A program made the translations under genes and the position numbers. This document shows positions 16,607-26,075 of a stretch of 55,437 nucleotides of DNA, one piece after another. Location of the stretch: NCBI GenBank assembly GCA_039934635.1, contig JBDTLT010000015.1:1-55437 (forward strand), given 5' to 3'. The notes beneath the pieces are model-generated. The model ran no database searches, was not told the DNA's origin, and saw only the letters and a list, made by a program, of their open reading frames with translations. Position 1 is the first letter of the stretch. The number at the start of each line of letters is the position of its first letter. The stretch is from DATLFA01 sp039934635. GTDB lineage: Bacteria > Actinomycetota > Acidimicrobiia > Acidimicrobiales > WLNW01.

Positions 16607-17242
16607 ATGCCGACCTTTGCCGAGATCATCGATCCCGCCCACACCGCCGTGATCACCATGGAGCTACAGCGAGGGGTCACGGGCGACCTCGCGGCCATGA
16701 AAGCCCTGGCCGCCGAAGTGAAAGAGGCGGGGGTGATCGACAACGTCCGCCGTCTGTGTGCGGCCGCCCGCACCGCCGGGGCCCGCGTGGTCCACTGCAC
16801 TGCCGCCTTTCGCGCCGACATGGCGGGGGCAACCGTCAACGCCCGCATCATCGCCGCGAGCATCAAGCTCAACCAGGGCCGGCTCAATCAGGGCGAACCG
16901 GGCGTCGAAGTCATGCCCGAGCTCGACCCCCAACCCTCCGACATCGTGCTCGAACGACTGCACGGCATGACGCCCTTCACGAGCACACCGCTCGATCAGA
17001 TGTTGCGCAACATGCGCGTGACCACCGTGATTGCCACCGGGAACTCGGTGAACATCGGGGTGCTCGGTCTCGTCCTCAGCGCCGTCGACCTCGGTTACCA
17101 GGTGGTCGTGCCGCGTGACGCCGTAGCCGGCGTGCCGGCGAGCTACGCAGATGCCGTGATCGACAACACCATTTCGATGCTGGCCACCGTGACGACGACC
17201 AACGATCTCATCGAGGCTTGGAGCTCGCCGTCTGCTGGTTAG
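16607..17242 (+). CDS. Isochorismatase-fold protein with the catalytic triad replaced
   Basis: 211 residues of the isochorismatase/cysteine-hydrolase fold. The Asp-Lys-Cys triad is changed throughout: E19 (in AVITMELQRG) for Asp, R117 (in LERLHG) for Lys, and G151 (in TGNSVNIGVLG) for Cys. The surrounding beta-strand pattern AVDLGYQVVVPRDAV is well preserved. Start ATG 16607 is immediately before the first strand. Its stop codon overlaps that of the convergent D-aminoacylase-like gene. It probably does not hydrolyse amides by the usual route; binding or a different chemistry is likely. Confidence 0.85.
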   Translation: MPTFAEIIDPAHTAVITMELQRGVTGDLAAMKALAAEVKEAGVIDNVRRLCAAARTAGARVVHCTAAFRADMAGATVNARIIAASIKLNQGRLNQGEPGVEVMPELDPQPSDIVLERLHGMTPFTSTPLDQMLRNMRVTTVIATGNSVNIGVLGLVLSAVDLGYQVVVPRDAVAGVPASYADAVIDNTISMLATVTTTNDLIEAWSSPSAG

Positions 17243-18972
17243 GAGCTCGCCGCGGGGATGAGCACCGTGTCGGTGTGACGGCCCGAGCGCAGCACCGTGC
17301 CCGGCAAGTCGCCCGTGCTGACGCCGTCGGCCACGATGCGGCGGCCGTTGACGAAGACATGCTCGATACCGATCGAATCGGCGTAGAGGCGACCGCAACC
17401 GCCCGGTAGATCGGTGCGCAAGACGATGTCGCCCGCGCCAACGGTGGCCGGATCGAATACAACGAGATCTGCGAACCAGCCTTCGGCGACCCGCCCGCGT
17501 TCGCGCAGGCCGAAGAATCGCGCGGGCACGTCGGTCATCAGGCGGACGGCTTGCTCGAGCGACGCCAGCCGGCGCCCGCGGATGCAGTCCGCGAGGAACT
17601 CGGTGGTGTACGGCGCACCACACATTCGGTCGAGGTGCGCCCCGGCATCAGAGCCACCGATCATCACGTTGGGGTCGTTCCACGCCTCGGCCCGCATGCG
17701 CCACGATTCGCCGTCGTCGTCGGTGGGGCCGGGCCACAAGACGGTTTTGAGGTCGTCGTTGATCACGATGTCGAGCAGTGTGAAGAAGTCGCGTTCGCCC
17801 CGCTCGCGCGCGATCTCGCGGATGCGGCGGCCCTTGAGCCCGTCGTTGGCGGCCGAATAGGTGTCGCCGATCACGTAGCGGTCCCACCCGGTGAGCCGAC
17901 CAAAGGCACCGGCGTCAGGTGACGCGGCACGATTCTCGAGGAAGATACGGGTGTCGCGGTCGCGCAACTTGGCGATGCGCTCGGCGATGGGGAGATTCAT
18001 CACGGAGGCCCAGTCGGGCAACATGAACAACGCGCAGTAGTTGCGGAAGCTCATGTTCATGCCGACGAGGATCGGCATCGTGAGCGCGACCACCCGCGCC
18101 CCCTTGCCCGCCGCGTATTTGCCCAACGCCATTTGATGTTGGTAGTCATCGGGGCGGGCAGAGTCGATGGTGAGGACATTCCAGTTGACCGGGCGTTGAC
18201 CGGCGAGGGACATGTCGGTGAACAATGTGATCTCGTCGTCGCTGAAGCCGTTGAGACAGCCGTCGCTGACGAGTTCGAGTGTCGTGCCGTCGTGGTGCGA
18301 GACGACTTCGCACAATGACAGCACTTCGTCGCGCGATGACCACCGCGATGGCACCGGTTGCCCGTCCCCGTCGGAGTGGGTGTAGGCGAGCGATGTCGAG
18401 AACCCCATGCCGCCCGATTCGATGCTTTCGTGCAGCAGCTGCTTCATCGCGTCGAGTTGTGCCTCAGACGCCTCGTTGCCGACCGACGCCGCGCCCATGA
18501 CGTGGCGCCGCAGGGCGGTGTGCCCGACGAGGAAGCCGGCGTTGACGCCCAGCCGCCCTTCGAAGCGGTCGAGGAACTCGCCGAACGTGCGCCAGTCCCA
18601 AGGCACACCTTCTTCGAGCGCGGCCTTCGGCATGCCTTCGACCTTGACCATCATGTTGAGCAGGTAGTCGGCGTTGGCCGGGTCGAGCGGCGCCAGGGTG
18701 AAGCCGCAGTTGCCCGCGACGATCGAGGTGATGCCGTGCACGTTGGACGGTGTGGCGTAGGGATCCCAGAAGAGCTGCGCGTCGTAGTGCGTGTGAGGGT
18801 CGACGAAGCCGGGACACACGACGAGACCGGCGGCGTCGATCGTCTCGCGCGCCGCTTCGTCGACCGAGCCGATGGCAACGATGCGGCCGTCTCGGACCCC
18901 GACATCGGCCACGACGCCCGCGGCGCCGGTGCCGTCGATGACGGTGCCGCCCTTGATGAGGTAATCGAGCAT
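17239..18972 (-). CDS. D-aminoacylase / N-acyl-D-amino-acid deacylase family
   Basis: 577 residues, composite beta-sandwich plus TIM-barrel metal hydrolase. The first motif is DPHTHYDAQLFWDP (HxH), followed by VAGNCGFTLAPL with the Cys typical of the family, and the late GGSDAGAHLDRMCGAPY metal Asp. It removes acyl groups from N-acyl-D-amino acids or related amides in characterised relatives. A paralogue lies at 22702-24426. It is followed after 39 bp by the operon's hot-dog gene on the same strand, so it may be the last gene of that run. Confidence 0.88.
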   Translation of the reverse strand: MLDYLIKGGTVIDGTGAAGVVADVGVRDGRIVAIGSVDEAARETIDAAGLVVCPGFVDPHTHYDAQLFWDPYATPSNVHGITSIVAGNCGFTLAPLDPANADYLLNMMVKVEGMPKAALEEGVPWDWRTFGEFLDRFEGRLGVNAGFLVGHTALRRHVMGAASVGNEASEAQLDAMKQLLHESIESGGMGFSTSLAYTHSDGDGQPVPSRWSSRDEVLSLCEVVSHHDGTTLELVSDGCLNGFSDDEITLFTDMSLAGQRPVNWNVLTIDSARPDDYQHQMALGKYAAGKGARVVALTMPILVGMNMSFRNYCALFMLPDWASVMNLPIAERIAKLRDRDTRIFLENRAASPDAGAFGRLTGWDRYVIGDTYSAANDGLKGRRIREIARERGERDFFTLLDIVINDDLKTVLWPGPTDDDGESWRMRAEAWNDPNVMIGGSDAGAHLDRMCGAPYTTEFLADCIRGRRLASLEQAVRLMTDVPARFFGLRERGRVAEGWFADLVVFDPATVGAGDIVLRTDLPGGCGRLYADSIGIEHVFVNGRRIVADGVSTGDLPGTVLRSGRHTDTVLIPAASS

Positions 18973-19011
18973 GGCAGAAAGCCTACCGAGCGACTGCGCG
19001 CGATCTCAGGG

Positions 19012-19839
19012 TCAAAGAGAGCGCAGCGTGTCGGGACGGGCCGGGGCGGCACTGGCCCGCAGCAACATCGTCGAGATGATGCGATCGTCGCGGCCCCGGT
19101 CGTAGAGCTCGACCGCGATCGGGTCGTGGGGCGCGTCACCGAGAAGGCGGGCGTGCGAGTGGATCGGGCCCACTCTGCCCATTGCGAGGTACCGAATGTC
19201 GATGTCGGTGATGATGGATCGATGCGCACCGCGGTGCCCGAGCATGGTTTCGGCGGCGGCCTCGCCGATGACGGCGACCATCGCTCCTTGCAGGGCGCCG
19301 GCCGGGTTGCGCAGCTCGTCCCGCAACGCGACTTCGACGTGGCCGCTCGCCGCGTCGAGCACGTGTACGCCGACCGTGTCGAGCAACGGCGCGTCGAGCG
19401 CTTTGTAGCGGCCCCACCGTCGCGACGCCTCGTCGATGTCCGGGTTGGGGTGATCGCCCTCGCGGCGCGCTTGGCGATTGAAGCCGGCATAGCCCAGACC
19501 GAGCGGCTCGTCGTCGCCGCGCAACACGACCTCGGTCATCATCGTGCCTCGTCCGGCCCGCAGCACCCGGGTGCGTCCGACGATGCGATTCGGTGCGCGT
19601 CGAGGCGAGATGCGCAGGCTGAGATCAGAGGTGAACGTCCAATCGGGTGACGCGGCCCGATGGGCCGAAAACCCGCCGCCCATGTCGACCATCAACACGA
19701 GCGCCGATATGCGTACGCACCCATGCACCAACAACTCCGGCCGGGGGACGAGTTCGAGTAGATCGTTGGCGCCTTCGGGGGCAAGGTGCACGCCGATACG
19801 CGCGTGCACCGGGTCGATCTGGTCGGAGGGAACGGTCAC
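19012..19839 (-). CDS. Tandem hot-dog (PaaI/acyl-CoA thioesterase-like) protein
   Basis: 275 residues made of two hot-dog domains: about 1-130 (with ALVLMVDMGGG and WTFTSDLSLRI) and about 140-270 (with NPAGALQGAMVAVIGEAAAE). The layout resembles double-hotdog acyl-CoA thioesterases. GTG 19839 forms a GTGA overlap with the preceding MFS stop; the open frame farther upstream is antisense-like within the MFS gene. It probably cleaves or binds an acyl-CoA made in the operon's pathway. A stand-alone thioester-binding role is possible since catalytic residues vary in this family. Confidence 0.82.
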   Translation of the reverse strand: MTVPSDQIDPVHARIGVHLAPEGANDLLELVPRPELLVHGCVRISALVLMVDMGGGFSAHRAASPDWTFTSDLSLRISPRRAPNRIVGRTRVLRAGRGTMMTEVVLRGDDEPLGLGYAGFNRQARREGDHPNPDIDEASRRWGRYKALDAPLLDTVGVHVLDAASGHVEVALRDELRNPAGALQGAMVAVIGEAAAETMLGHRGAHRSIITDIDIRYLAMGRVGPIHSHARLLGDAPHDPIAVELYDRGRDDRIISTMLLRASAAPARPDTLRSL

Positions 19840-21278
19840 GAACGGTTGACGGTAGTGGGCGCCGCGGCGCGGTCCGAAGCCGGCCGCGGATTGGTCCGCG
19901 TCTTCAAGGGCCACGCCAACACCATGCAGATGCCACCGGCGACGGCGAGCGCCCACCATGCCGTGTGGAACCCGCCGACCCCGTCGCCGGTCTTGACGTC
20001 GGCCACGAGGGTCACACCGAACGCGGCGCCGGTCGCCCCACCGATACGGATCAACGTTTGGATCACACCAGCGACGACGCCGAAATGCTCGGGCGGCGCC
20101 ATACGCGACGCGGCACTGTTGACGCCGGTGAAATACACCGAGCTGGTGAAACCGATCAGCAACGCGGCGGGTATCCACACGAAGAGAATGTTCGGCTTGT
20201 CACCGGCGAGGAACAGCAACAAGAACGCGCCGATGCTGAAGCAGGCGGCCGCAGGGATCATGACGGCGCGATGGCCGTGGCGGTCCATCAACACGCCGCC
20301 CTTGAAACTCGTGAGGGTCGACGCAAAGGTCATGGGTGTGAGCAACAGGCCGGCCTTCATGATCGAGTAGCCCCAGCCACGCGTCAAGAACACCACGAGC
20401 ACGCCGTAGACGCCCCAGAACGCGCATCCGATGACTAGGGCCGCGCTGGCGTTGGCGCGGAAGGAGCCGGTGCGAAAAATCGCGATGTTGATGACCGGAA
20501 CGGGATGATGCGTGCAGCGCCAGATGAACGCCAGTCCGACGACCGCGGCAAAGGCCAACGTGGCCGCGGTTCTCTGATCGAGCCAACCCCAGTCGCGTGA
20601 TTGCACGATTGCGAACGCGAGCGCGGCAACGCCGACGAAGACGAGCACGGAGCCGAACGGATCAGGGAGTGGCCCCGCATCCTCGTCGATGGATTCGACG
20701 AGCCAACTGCGTCCGATGAAGAAACACGTGAGCCCGATCGGCACGACGATGAAGAACGCCCATCGCCAACTGCCGAATTCGATTGCCGCCGCGCCGACGG
20801 TAGGCGCGGCCGACGTGACAGTGCCACTGATGGCCGACCACGTGCCGATCGCGGTCGATCGTCGCTGCGGTTCGATGGTCGACATGATGATGGCGAGGGA
20901 CGACGGCGTGAGCATCGCGCCCCCGATGGCCTGCACCACTCGGGCGGCGATGATCAGCGGCACGGTCGGCGCCAGCGCGACGAGCGCGGACCCGACGGTG
21001 AACAGCAGCAAGCTCGTGAGAAAGACGCGCTTACGGCCCAATCGATCGGCGAAGCGGCCCGCGGGGATCAACAGCGCGGCGGCAACGATAGTGAACGACG
21101 TCAGCACCCACGAGATCTCGGCCCGTGGCACACCCGGAAAGTCTTTCTGGATCTCGGGGAACGCGACGAACATCAACGTGAGATCGAGCGAACTCATCGA
21201 TGCGCCGATCGAAACCAGTGCCACGATCTTCCAAGGGCTCTGCGGCACGGGCCGGTGCGGCACGGTCGGATGCGGCAC
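19836..21278 (-). CDS. MFS transporter, DHA2 (EmrB/QacA-like)
   Basis: About 480 residues with around 14 hydrophobic helices. Motif A (AGRFADRLGRKR) follows the second helix, and the first helix carries SLDLTLMFVAFP, typical of the drug:H+ antiporter-2 family. GTG 21278 is used, 2 bp after the preceding gene's stop; GTG 21263 and 21248 are equally placed alternatives because the N-terminus is made by a 15-bp tandem repeat. The last codons overlap the hot-dog gene (GTGA). It likely exports a substrate or product of the operon. Confidence 0.84.
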   Translation of the reverse strand: MPHPTVPHRPVPQSPWKIVALVSIGASMSSLDLTLMFVAFPEIQKDFPGVPRAEISWVLTSFTIVAAALLIPAGRFADRLGRKRVFLTSLLLFTVGSALVALAPTVPLIIAARVVQAIGGAMLTPSSLAIIMSTIEPQRRSTAIGTWSAISGTVTSAAPTVGAAAIEFGSWRWAFFIVVPIGLTCFFIGRSWLVESIDEDAGPLPDPFGSVLVFVGVAALAFAIVQSRDWGWLDQRTAATLAFAAVVGLAFIWRCTHHPVPVINIAIFRTGSFRANASAALVIGCAFWGVYGVLVVFLTRGWGYSIMKAGLLLTPMTFASTLTSFKGGVLMDRHGHRAVMIPAAACFSIGAFLLLFLAGDKPNILFVWIPAALLIGFTSSVYFTGVNSAASRMAPPEHFGVVAGVIQTLIRIGGATGAAFGVTLVADVKTGDGVGGFHTAWWALAVAGGICMVLAWPLKTRTNPRPASDRAAAPTTVNRS

Positions 21279-21300
21279 GGTCAGATGCGGGCCGATTCGA
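21241..21300. repeat. 15-bp tandem repeat across a stop/start junction
   Basis: TGCGGCACGG plus five variable bases recurs at 21241, 21256 and 21271, with a weaker fourth unit at 21286. It contains the stop codon of the amidohydrolase gene and three possible GTG starts of the MFS gene, coding VPHP/VPHR/VPQS on the minus strand. The unit is five codons, so copy-number change would lengthen the MFS N-terminus without a frameshift. Confidence 0.7.
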
Positions 21301-22705
21301 GCACAGTGCCTTTGAAGAAGCTGGGGTTGGCGGCGGTCAGCATGCGGGCGGCATTGGCAAAAGTGAACTCGCGGAAGTCGGCTTCGTCGAGGTGACCGTC
21401 TTCGACGAGCTCCCACGCTTCGGGCAGGACCCCACGCATGTCGGGTACGTCCCAGTGGCCGATGTCGGAGGCGAAGATCGCGTTGAGCCGAGTGCCGTGG
21501 GGGTTCAAGTCGCGATCGAACGCGAGCGCGTTCATCGGGTCGTCGGCTTCGCAGCCGAAGTTGAACTGCTGGGAGAAGATGCGCACGACGTCGTCGACGC
21601 CGGTGATCAGTGATTCTTCGAATTCATCGATGATTGCCGGATCTTCGTCGGGATCGGACAACATGTGCAGGCCCTCGCCGATGCGTTCACGGCTTTCGGC
21701 CACTCGCCCACGCGCGAACTCGGCGAAGAGCTGGTCGAGCAGCGGTCGATCGAGCAACGACGGGTCATAGTTGCGGATGGCGTTCTTGTTGCGCTTTTCG
21801 AAGTGGCCGAGGATGTCGGCGTAGAGCTGGCACGCCCACGCCACCCCGCCTTCGAGGAACGCGAACCGAAGATCGGGAAAGCGCATCGGCACGCCACCCA
21901 TGAAGATGCCGCGACACGATGCTTCGCCGGCGGCTGCGAAGTTGCCGAGGTGGTTGAACACGTAGTTCTTGGTGGAAGCCCGTGTGCCCCAGCCCTGGCC
22001 ACCCGCGTGGAACGTCGGCGTGACACCGAGCTCGACGCACTTTGCCCACATCGGGTCATAGTCGTAGGGCGAGTCGTGGCCGATCGAATCGATCCAGCGA
22101 GCGGCGCGGTTGCCCTCGAGGCCCGGGATGAAGCGGGGGATGACGCCGGCCATCATGACGGTCTTGAGGCCAAGGGTGCCGACCGCATGGTCGAGCTCGG
22201 CGACGGCCTCTTGGGGCGTGAACGTGGGGATCGCGGCAACTGGCTCGAGCCGATCGCGAAAGTCGCGGTACGCCTCCGCGTAATAGATGTTGAACGCGCG
22301 CGCCATCGCTTGGCGCAACTCGTCGTCGGGGACGCCGGTGACAGTGAGGCCATATGTCGGATACAGCAGGGCGTAGTCGATGCCGAGCTCGTCGAGGCGT
22401 TGATACATCAACGCCGGCAACATCGCAGTGGCGCGATCGACGGTGTTCTTCGTGGGAAGTCCCCAGAACGCCATACGCGCCGTGTTGGTCTCGCGGCGCT
22501 TGTCCGGTGGGACCAGCCGTGAATACTTGCTGCCGTCGATCACGCGTTGAAAACGTTCGGCCACCGCTGGGTCGGCGATGTCGCGGATGATGTCTTTGAC
22601 GACGGGGAGATATTCGATGAGGTGACCGTCGCCGTCGATGATCGGGTGATCGATGCGATTGCGGATCGCCGCCACTTTGTCGGTGGCGACGAATGAGATG
22701 CTCAT
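21281..22705 (-). CDS. Amidohydrolase (long amidohydrolase_2 type)
   Basis: 474 residues. The metal motif is I-D24-G-D26-G-H28-L-I-E31, and near the C-terminus FASDIGHWDVPD supplies the Asp. The protein is longer than its paralogues in this window by an inserted region rich in large residues. The start ATG 22705 overlaps the stop of the D-aminoacylase-like gene (ATGA). It is the second gene of the four-gene operon and probably acts on the product of the first. Substrate unknown. Confidence 0.86.
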   Translation of the reverse strand: MSISFVATDKVAAIRNRIDHPIIDGDGHLIEYLPVVKDIIRDIADPAVAERFQRVIDGSKYSRLVPPDKRRETNTARMAFWGLPTKNTVDRATAMLPALMYQRLDELGIDYALLYPTYGLTVTGVPDDELRQAMARAFNIYYAEAYRDFRDRLEPVAAIPTFTPQEAVAELDHAVGTLGLKTVMMAGVIPRFIPGLEGNRAARWIDSIGHDSPYDYDPMWAKCVELGVTPTFHAGGQGWGTRASTKNYVFNHLGNFAAAGEASCRGIFMGGVPMRFPDLRFAFLEGGVAWACQLYADILGHFEKRNKNAIRNYDPSLLDRPLLDQLFAEFARGRVAESRERIGEGLHMLSDPDEDPAIIDEFEESLITGVDDVVRIFSQQFNFGCEADDPMNALAFDRDLNPHGTRLNAIFASDIGHWDVPDMRGVLPEAWELVEDGHLDEADFREFTFANAARMLTAANPSFFKGTVLESARI

Positions 22706-24426
22706 TGCACCGGCGCGGGTTGTGCGCCGCGCACGAGTTGGCCGCGAAGCGAACCGGTGGGCTCGCCGTCGCGGAATGCGACGGCCCCGCTGACGATCGT
22801 GGCGACGTAGCCGGTGGCCCGTTGCACGAGGCGTTTGCCGTTGGCGGGCAGGTCGTAGATCATCTCGGGCCGCCCGATCGACAGTTTCTCGAAGTCGATG
22901 ACGTTGAGGTCGGCCTTGTACCCGGGCGCGACGATGCCGCGGTCGAGCAGGCCCACCATGCGTGCCGTGTCGGCGCATTGCCGTTGGATGAGGAACTCGA
23001 GGGGGATGCGTTCACTCGGCGCTGCGTCGCGTGCCCAATGCGTGAGGAGGAATGTCGCGAACGAGGCATCGCTGATGATCGTGCAATGCGCACCGCCGTC
23101 ACCGAGGCCCGGGATCGTGAGTGGATGCACGAGCATCTCGCGGGTGATCACCATGTCGCGATCGACGAAGTTGGCGACAGGGACATAGATGCATCCCTCA
23201 CCGTCGAATGCCATCAATGCGTCGTAGGCAACCTCGGCCGGCGAGACACCCAATTGCTCGGCGCGGGCCTGGATGCTGTCGGTATCGCGCACCGCGTAGT
23301 TCGCGGGCTGACCGAGCGCGAAGCAATTGGACCAGTTGTTCATCGGTCCCATCGTCGTCGGTGCCGCCGTCATCTCGTCGATGATCGCCTGGCGAACGTC
23401 GGGCTGGCGCAATTGCGCAACTCGTTCTGCGAACGGAAGTTGCAGCATGGCTTGGTAACTGGGCGCGGCCAGCAACGGATGGACGCGGCCGTCGAGGCTC
23501 ATGATCAAACCGACGGGGCGCGCCGCGACTTGACCGCGCAGCGCGACCCCTTCGTGGTTTGCCTGCTCGATGGCCTTCAGCAACCGGCTCCAGTGTCCTG
23601 GTGGGTGGAGCCCGAGTTGCAACGTCGTGATCGACATCGGTCGACCGCTCTCTTCGGACATGGCTCGCAGCAGTGCAAACTCGGAGTCGAAGTCGGCGAA
23701 ATCGGTGATGATCTCGAACACGCCCTCGTTGGTCTCGCCGATGGCACGCGCGATGCCGAGCAATTCGTCGGCCGTTGCGGTGAGGCTCGGCGTCAGGTTG
23801 CCGTCGCGGTCTTTGTGGTTGACGCTGCGCGAGGTTGTGAACCCGAGTGCGCCGCCGCGGATGGCCTCGGCGGCGAGCCGCCCCATCTCCGCGATCTCGT
23901 CGGCCGTGGGGACCTCTTCATGATCTGCTCCTCGGTCACCCATCACGTAGCCGCGCAATGCAGCGTGTGGGATCTGGCCCGCGACATCGATGGCATGGGG
24001 ATGCCCGGCGACTGCGTCGAGGTACTCGGGGAAGCTCTCCCAATTCCACTTGATGCCCTCGTGCAGCGCAGTGCCGGGAATGTCCTCGACGCCTTCCATC
24101 AGCGCGATCAGCCACTCGTGCTTGTCGGGACGCACCGGCGCGAAGCCGACACCGCAGTTGCCCATCACTGCGGTGGTGACGCCCTGCCAGCACGATGGCG
24201 TGAGGTAGCTGTCCCATGTGACCTGGCCGTCATAGTGAGTGTGGATGTCGACGAAGCCGGGTGTCACCAGCATGCCGGTGGCGTCGATCTCTTCACGACC
24301 GCGACCGGTGACGGTGCCGACCGCAGTGATGCGATCGTTGTCGATCGCCACGTCGGCCGGGCGCGGCGCGGCCCCGGTGCCGTCGACGACAACGCCCCCA
24401 CGAATGACCAGATCGTGATCAGCCAT
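22702..24426 (-). CDS. D-aminoacylase / N-acyl-D-amino-acid deacylase family
   Basis: 574 residues, paralogous to the protein at 17239-18972. HxH is DIHTHYDGQVTWD, the Cys segment is VMGNCGVGFAP, and the late motif is GDGGAHCTIISDASF. ATG 24426 has GAGGGGGAA a few bases upstream. It is the first gene of an operon whose members overlap by 4 bp (22702-22705, 19836-19839) or are separated by 2 bp (21279-21280), so a single transcript is likely. It should hydrolyse an N-acyl or cyclic amide; the real substrate is not shown by sequence. Confidence 0.88.
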   Translation of the reverse strand: MADHDLVIRGGVVVDGTGAAPRPADVAIDNDRITAVGTVTGRGREEIDATGMLVTPGFVDIHTHYDGQVTWDSYLTPSCWQGVTTAVMGNCGVGFAPVRPDKHEWLIALMEGVEDIPGTALHEGIKWNWESFPEYLDAVAGHPHAIDVAGQIPHAALRGYVMGDRGADHEEVPTADEIAEMGRLAAEAIRGGALGFTTSRSVNHKDRDGNLTPSLTATADELLGIARAIGETNEGVFEIITDFADFDSEFALLRAMSEESGRPMSITTLQLGLHPPGHWSRLLKAIEQANHEGVALRGQVAARPVGLIMSLDGRVHPLLAAPSYQAMLQLPFAERVAQLRQPDVRQAIIDEMTAAPTTMGPMNNWSNCFALGQPANYAVRDTDSIQARAEQLGVSPAEVAYDALMAFDGEGCIYVPVANFVDRDMVITREMLVHPLTIPGLGDGGAHCTIISDASFATFLLTHWARDAAPSERIPLEFLIQRQCADTARMVGLLDRGIVAPGYKADLNVIDFEKLSIGRPEMIYDLPANGKRLVQRATGYVATIVSGAVAFRDGEPTGSLRGQLVRGAQPAPVQ

Positions 24427-24503
24427 AGCCGTTCCCCCTCGGTTCGCCCGTCGTCGGTGTGACTTCGCGCCCGGCCCACGATAGGGCGTCGCGCCGGTGA
24501 CTG

Positions 24504-25997
24504 TCAGCGGCAGCCGGCGATTGCCGTTTCGAGGTAGGAGAGGACCTCTCGTACGGCGGAATCTTCCCGGGACGTTGCCTCGAGCAGTTGCTTCATGCGA
24601 GCGTCGTCGAGGAGGTCGACGGTCTTGTCGACGGCGCAGTCGGCTCGCTCGTATGACACATCGGGGTCCTCGAGCGCGAGGCCGAGCAGCAGCGAACGCA
24701 CCGTCGGCCGCGTGAAGATCGACATCGCGTCCACGGTCGGTGCCTTCGCAGTGGGGCCTGGATCGCACAGCGTCAGCAGCACGTCGCGAGCATCGATCGA
24801 GACCTTGGGTTTGTGGTCGAGAAGGAGCGAGGTGCCGACTCGTGACAGCGCGGTGTACATCTCGTCGGAGTCGCGCTGGGTCTCACCGCGAAATATCATC
24901 GCGGTGCACAGTTGGTCGTCTTGTTCGTAGACCGTCATCGCGTCGCCGCCCCACCCCTCGACTGCGGTCAGGGCCTGTCTCTGGTCGAGATGGGTGGCGA
25001 TCAACAAGTACCACATCACCACGCCGACTTCGCTACCCATCGCCCGCACATACTTGGCCCCCGCGGGCGCCTTCGCGGGGATCACGTACTCCGGGAAATC
25101 GTCCGTGAGGAACGTCGCCGGGTCGAAGATGTTCTCCTCTGACTGAGGGGGATACTCGTACGCGTAGTCGAGTTCGTCATCGATCGAGGCCAACAGGCGC
25201 ACGAACGGAACACCGAGGTCATACGGCGCCCGGAACAACGCCAGCAATACCGGCGCGCTGTCACTGTTGAGGGCTTTGCTCGAGCTCACATCGATCTCGG
25301 ACTGATCGGCGATCTTTTGTTGCTCGTCGGCGGTGAGCGTGTCGTAGTACGCGTTTTCGACGCGGATGGCGTCGCCTTCGGCCAAGGCACGAAGTGCGAA
25401 GGCCTCACCACTGCTCTGCGCGTGCGAGAGGTCGAAATTGAACACCTGATGCTGCAGCGCGTGCGTCAACTCGTGCACCAATGTCACGCGCAGGCTGGGC
25501 GTCACTTCGACACCTCGTACATAAATCGTGCGATGGTCGGGGGAGTAGTACGCGAGGGTGCCGCTGTCGCGGATCTCGTCTTGCTCGGCAGCCAGGTCGA
25601 CGTCACCCCCGATCAATCCCAATGCACGGAATGTCCGCGCTTGCACGTCGTAGTACTCGCGATCAGCGGCGGTGGCCGGCGCGCCGTCGATGGACTGGGC
25701 CCGATAGTCCTCGGCCGTCAGGAACTCGACGTAGACGGGATGCGCGAACGAGTGGCCGCGTTCCTCTTCGACGAATGACACGAGTGACACGACACGCGAA
25801 TCCCATTCGGAGGGGCCGAGCGGTTCGTGACCAGCAGCCATCGCGATACACGCGGCGACGATCGCCACGATCGCCACCACGGCCGCCGCCGCAAAACCGA
25901 AATCGCGCCGATTGCGACTCGCGTCCCAAGTGTTGGGGGCGGATGGCGGCGGCGTCGGGTAGACGGGCGCCGGTAGCGGAGTTCGGATGTCCATCAC
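24504..25997 (-). CDS. Membrane-anchored HExxH metallopeptidase-like protein
   Basis: 497 residues. A Pro-rich cytoplasmic N-terminus (1-30), one membrane helix (about 33-55), then a large extracytoplasmic domain. The zinc motif is H175-E176-L-T-H179 (LVHELTHALQ), and E207 in ALAEGDA is a good third ligand. Two cysteines toward the C-terminus may form disulfides. It follows the thiolase gene after 78 bp and precedes the D-aminoacylase operon by 77 bp. A cell-envelope protease is the likely role; the substrate is unknown. Confidence 0.82.
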   Translation of the reverse strand: MMDIRTPLPAPVYPTPPPSAPNTWDASRNRRDFGFAAAAVVAIVAIVAACIAMAAGHEPLGPSEWDSRVVSLVSFVEEERGHSFAHPVYVEFLTAEDYRAQSIDGAPATAADREYYDVQARTFRALGLIGGDVDLAAEQDEIRDSGTLAYYSPDHRTIYVRGVEVTPSLRVTLVHELTHALQHQVFNFDLSHAQSSGEAFALRALAEGDAIRVENAYYDTLTADEQQKIADQSEIDVSSSKALNSDSAPVLLALFRAPYDLGVPFVRLLASIDDELDYAYEYPPQSEENIFDPATFLTDDFPEYVIPAKAPAGAKYVRAMGSEVGVVMWYLLIATHLDQRQALTAVEGWGGDAMTVYEQDDQLCTAMIFRGETQRDSDEMYTALSRVGTSLLLDHKPKVSIDARDVLLTLCDPGPTAKAPTVDAMSIFTRPTVRSLLLGLALEDPDVSYERADCAVDKTVDLLDDARMKQLLEATSREDSAVREVLSYLETAIAGCR

Positions 25998-26075
25998 GGC
26001 CTTAGTGGTTTCGGCTGTGGTACTGGCGGCTTGAGTGGGTATTGCCCACCAGGGACCCCGTTTGGGCCGGATGCC

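Noticed and set aside
18358..19650. Plus-strand open frame of 430 residues
   Set aside because: Antisense to D-aminoacylase-like and hot-dog genes, Val/Asp/Arg repeats only.
22693..24462. Plus-strand open frame of 589 residues
   Set aside because: Antisense to the D-aminoacylase-like gene with no recognisable motif; the minus-strand protein has intact HxH and family motifs.
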